7,209 nt of DNA from Leptotrichiaceae bacterium (GTDB lineage Bacteria > Fusobacteriota > Fusobacteriia > Fusobacteriales > Leptotrichiaceae): NCBI GenBank assembly GCA_030532815.1, contig JAUNKI010000104.1, positions 1-7,209 on the forward strand, read 5' to 3'. Of the stretch, positions 6,209-7,209 are shown one piece after another. How positions within the stretch are numbered: position 1 is the first letter of the stretch; each line of letters begins with the position of its first letter. The position numbers were made by a program, and so were the translations under genes. The notes below the pieces were generated by a model, which did no database searches, had not been told where the DNA came from, and saw only the letters and a program-made list of their open reading frames with translations.

Positions 6209-6267
6209 ATTAATTCTCCTCGAAAAAATTTCTTTCTACATCATTTTTTCAGACAGCCTTGATTCCC

Positions 6268-6738
6268 CTAACTTCTATTTGTCATAACCGCATCAATAGC
6301 CAGAACTACCGCCATAACGGAAATTTCGTCCTGATTGGTGCTTATATCTATAAGATAGCTGTCACCCCAAGTCATCCATTCTTTTTTTATATTTGCTACT
6401 TCTCCTTCCGAATCACTTATTATATATTCATGCCCCCATATATTTCCGTTTACTTCCCAGTTTTTCCCGTATATTTCAAATTTCGGCTTAAAAAAAGTCA
6501 GTTTCTGTTTCACTTCCGCTATTTCCTCTTCTTCTACAAACACTTTAAATTTAGGCATTCCAAATACGAATTTTTGCTGTATGAAAGCAACTTCTCTTTC
6601 TTCCATATTATAAATATGCAATTTTTTCATAAATGAAAAAAGTTCTCCTTCTACTCTGTACCTGTCATTTCCATCTTCATCCTTAATTGTAAATCTGTCA
6701 TTGAAAGTAAATACTTTCTGTTTCATATAAAGTTTCAT
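6268..6738 (-). CDS. LURP-one-related (YxjI-like) protein
   Basis: This 156-residue protein matches the LURP-one-related/YxjI family, which folds as a tubby-like beta-barrel. Bacterial members have no settled function; membrane or phosphoinositide-like binding is suggested only by analogy with tubby. Typical features are the opening MKQKVFTFNDRFTIKDEDGN (5-24), then repeated strand pairs such as YRVEGELFSFMKKLHIYN and IAEVKQKLTFFKPKFEIYG. A WEVNGN-WGHEYIISDSEGEVA segment follows, then KKEWMTWGDSYLIDI and a hydrophobic C-terminal helix (ISVMAVVLAIDAVM) that fills the barrel in this family. Length is normal and the gene intact. AAGGAAG (6751-6745) is six bases from the ATG at 6738. No strong promoter could be assigned upstream. 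Confidence 0.88.
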   Translation of the reverse strand: MKLYMKQKVFTFNDRFTIKDEDGNDRYRVEGELFSFMKKLHIYNMEEREVAFIQQKFVFGMPKFKVFVEEEEIAEVKQKLTFFKPKFEIYGKNWEVNGNIWGHEYIISDSEGEVANIKKEWMTWGDSYLIDISTNQDEISVMAVVLAIDAVMTNRS

Positions 6739-7209
6739 AAAATTCTTCCTTTCTTATTTTATTATTTTTTACTTAATCTGCTTTAAAAACTAATATACAA
6801 TTTCTTCTAATTTGGTTATTTCAATATATCTTATTTATTTTTCGGATTTTTATTAAAATACACTTGAAAACTTAAAAAATATAATTTCTGTAACTTTACT
6901 GTAAATTGAAAAAAAGTCTTAAATTTAAAATATTTAGCTGACTTTATATTTTTTAATAGTAATTCCGAAGTTTTACATATTTCTCAAAAAAACTATAAAA
7001 CCGGCTGAAGAAATTACAGGAAAACGGTAAAATCAGTATAAAATATTATTGCTTTTGCATTTAGGTATATTTTTAATTCCGCTTTTTTAGTTTTTTTATC
7101 AGTTTTCATATATTTCATGACAATCCGACATTTTCTATCTTAAAATCTGAAAATTTATACATAATTTTAAATTACATAAAATTCATTATTCCGACTTTCC
7201 TATATTTCA
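6739..7209. other. Gene-free intergenic stretch at the right end
   Basis: No frame on either strand has a credible start, ribosome site and length, and stops are dense in all frames. The final minus-strand frame entering from the right edge stops within about 12 codons, so at most the very end of another gene could be present. I see no GC-rich hairpin with a T-run, no tRNA and no clear promoter for the LURP-one gene. A weak plus-strand promoter-like match at 6972-6999 is not convincing. Confidence 0.6.

Noticed and set aside
6259..6636. 125-codon plus-strand frame opposite the LURP-one gene
   Set aside because: It is Phe/Tyr-rich antisense of a well-recognised family member and has no Shine-Dalgarno site.
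6972..6999. Plus-strand promoter-like TTTACA-N16-TATAAA
   Set aside because: No gene follows within the window for over 200 bases, and such matches are expected by chance in DNA this AT-rich.

Overview
The window is very AT-rich bacterial DNA with strong Shine-Dalgarno sites (AAGGAG/AGGAGG), near-consensus sigma-70-type promoters and proteins rich in Lys, Glu, Ile and Asn. This fits a low-GC anaerobe, most likely a fusobacterium of the Leptotrichia/Sneathia group. That assignment is inferred from composition and protein style; no rRNA or other marker gene is present. Every gene I can support lies on the minus strand, so transcription runs from the right end of the window to the left.

In transcription order: (1) 6739-7209 is gene-free. 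(2) 6268-6738 encodes a LURP-one-related (YxjI-like) protein, followed by a 34-codon ORF (6104-6208) with a very good ribosome binding site. (3) A near-perfect promoter (TTGAAA-N17-TATAAT, 6005-6033) and a 10-bp-arm palindrome at the predicted transcription start (5980-6004) lead into a two-gene cassette. Its genes are an AAA/ABC-type ATPase of the RloA/COG1106 kind (4638-5963) and an overlapping small TOPRIM-like protein (4139-4645). This is the most interesting part of the window: a compact ATPase + TOPRIM pair resembling anti-phage defence modules (RloAB/AbiL, PARIS, OLD-type), with a TOPRIM partner much shorter than the PARIS one. (4) A second clear promoter (3952-3980) drives an ABC-F protein (1987-3927). 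It is followed by two secreted proteins of unknown function (1249-1929 and 578-1138), the second of which carries an internally duplicated, PGDYG-like module.

(5) 90-577 is non-coding. It holds a set of nested inverted repeats (318-487) that looks like a dispersed intergenic repeat, a second GC-richer hairpin (531-554), and a promoter (186-214) for a gene that begins at position 89 and leaves the window. That gene's first 29 residues look like the start of an exported protein.

The ATPase and TOPRIM genes are visibly more AT-rich than the ABC-F gene beside them and have their own regulated-looking promoter. They therefore look like an acquired, self-contained cassette inserted between housekeeping-type genes. 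No transposase, integrase, tRNA, CRISPR array or convincing intrinsic terminator was found.
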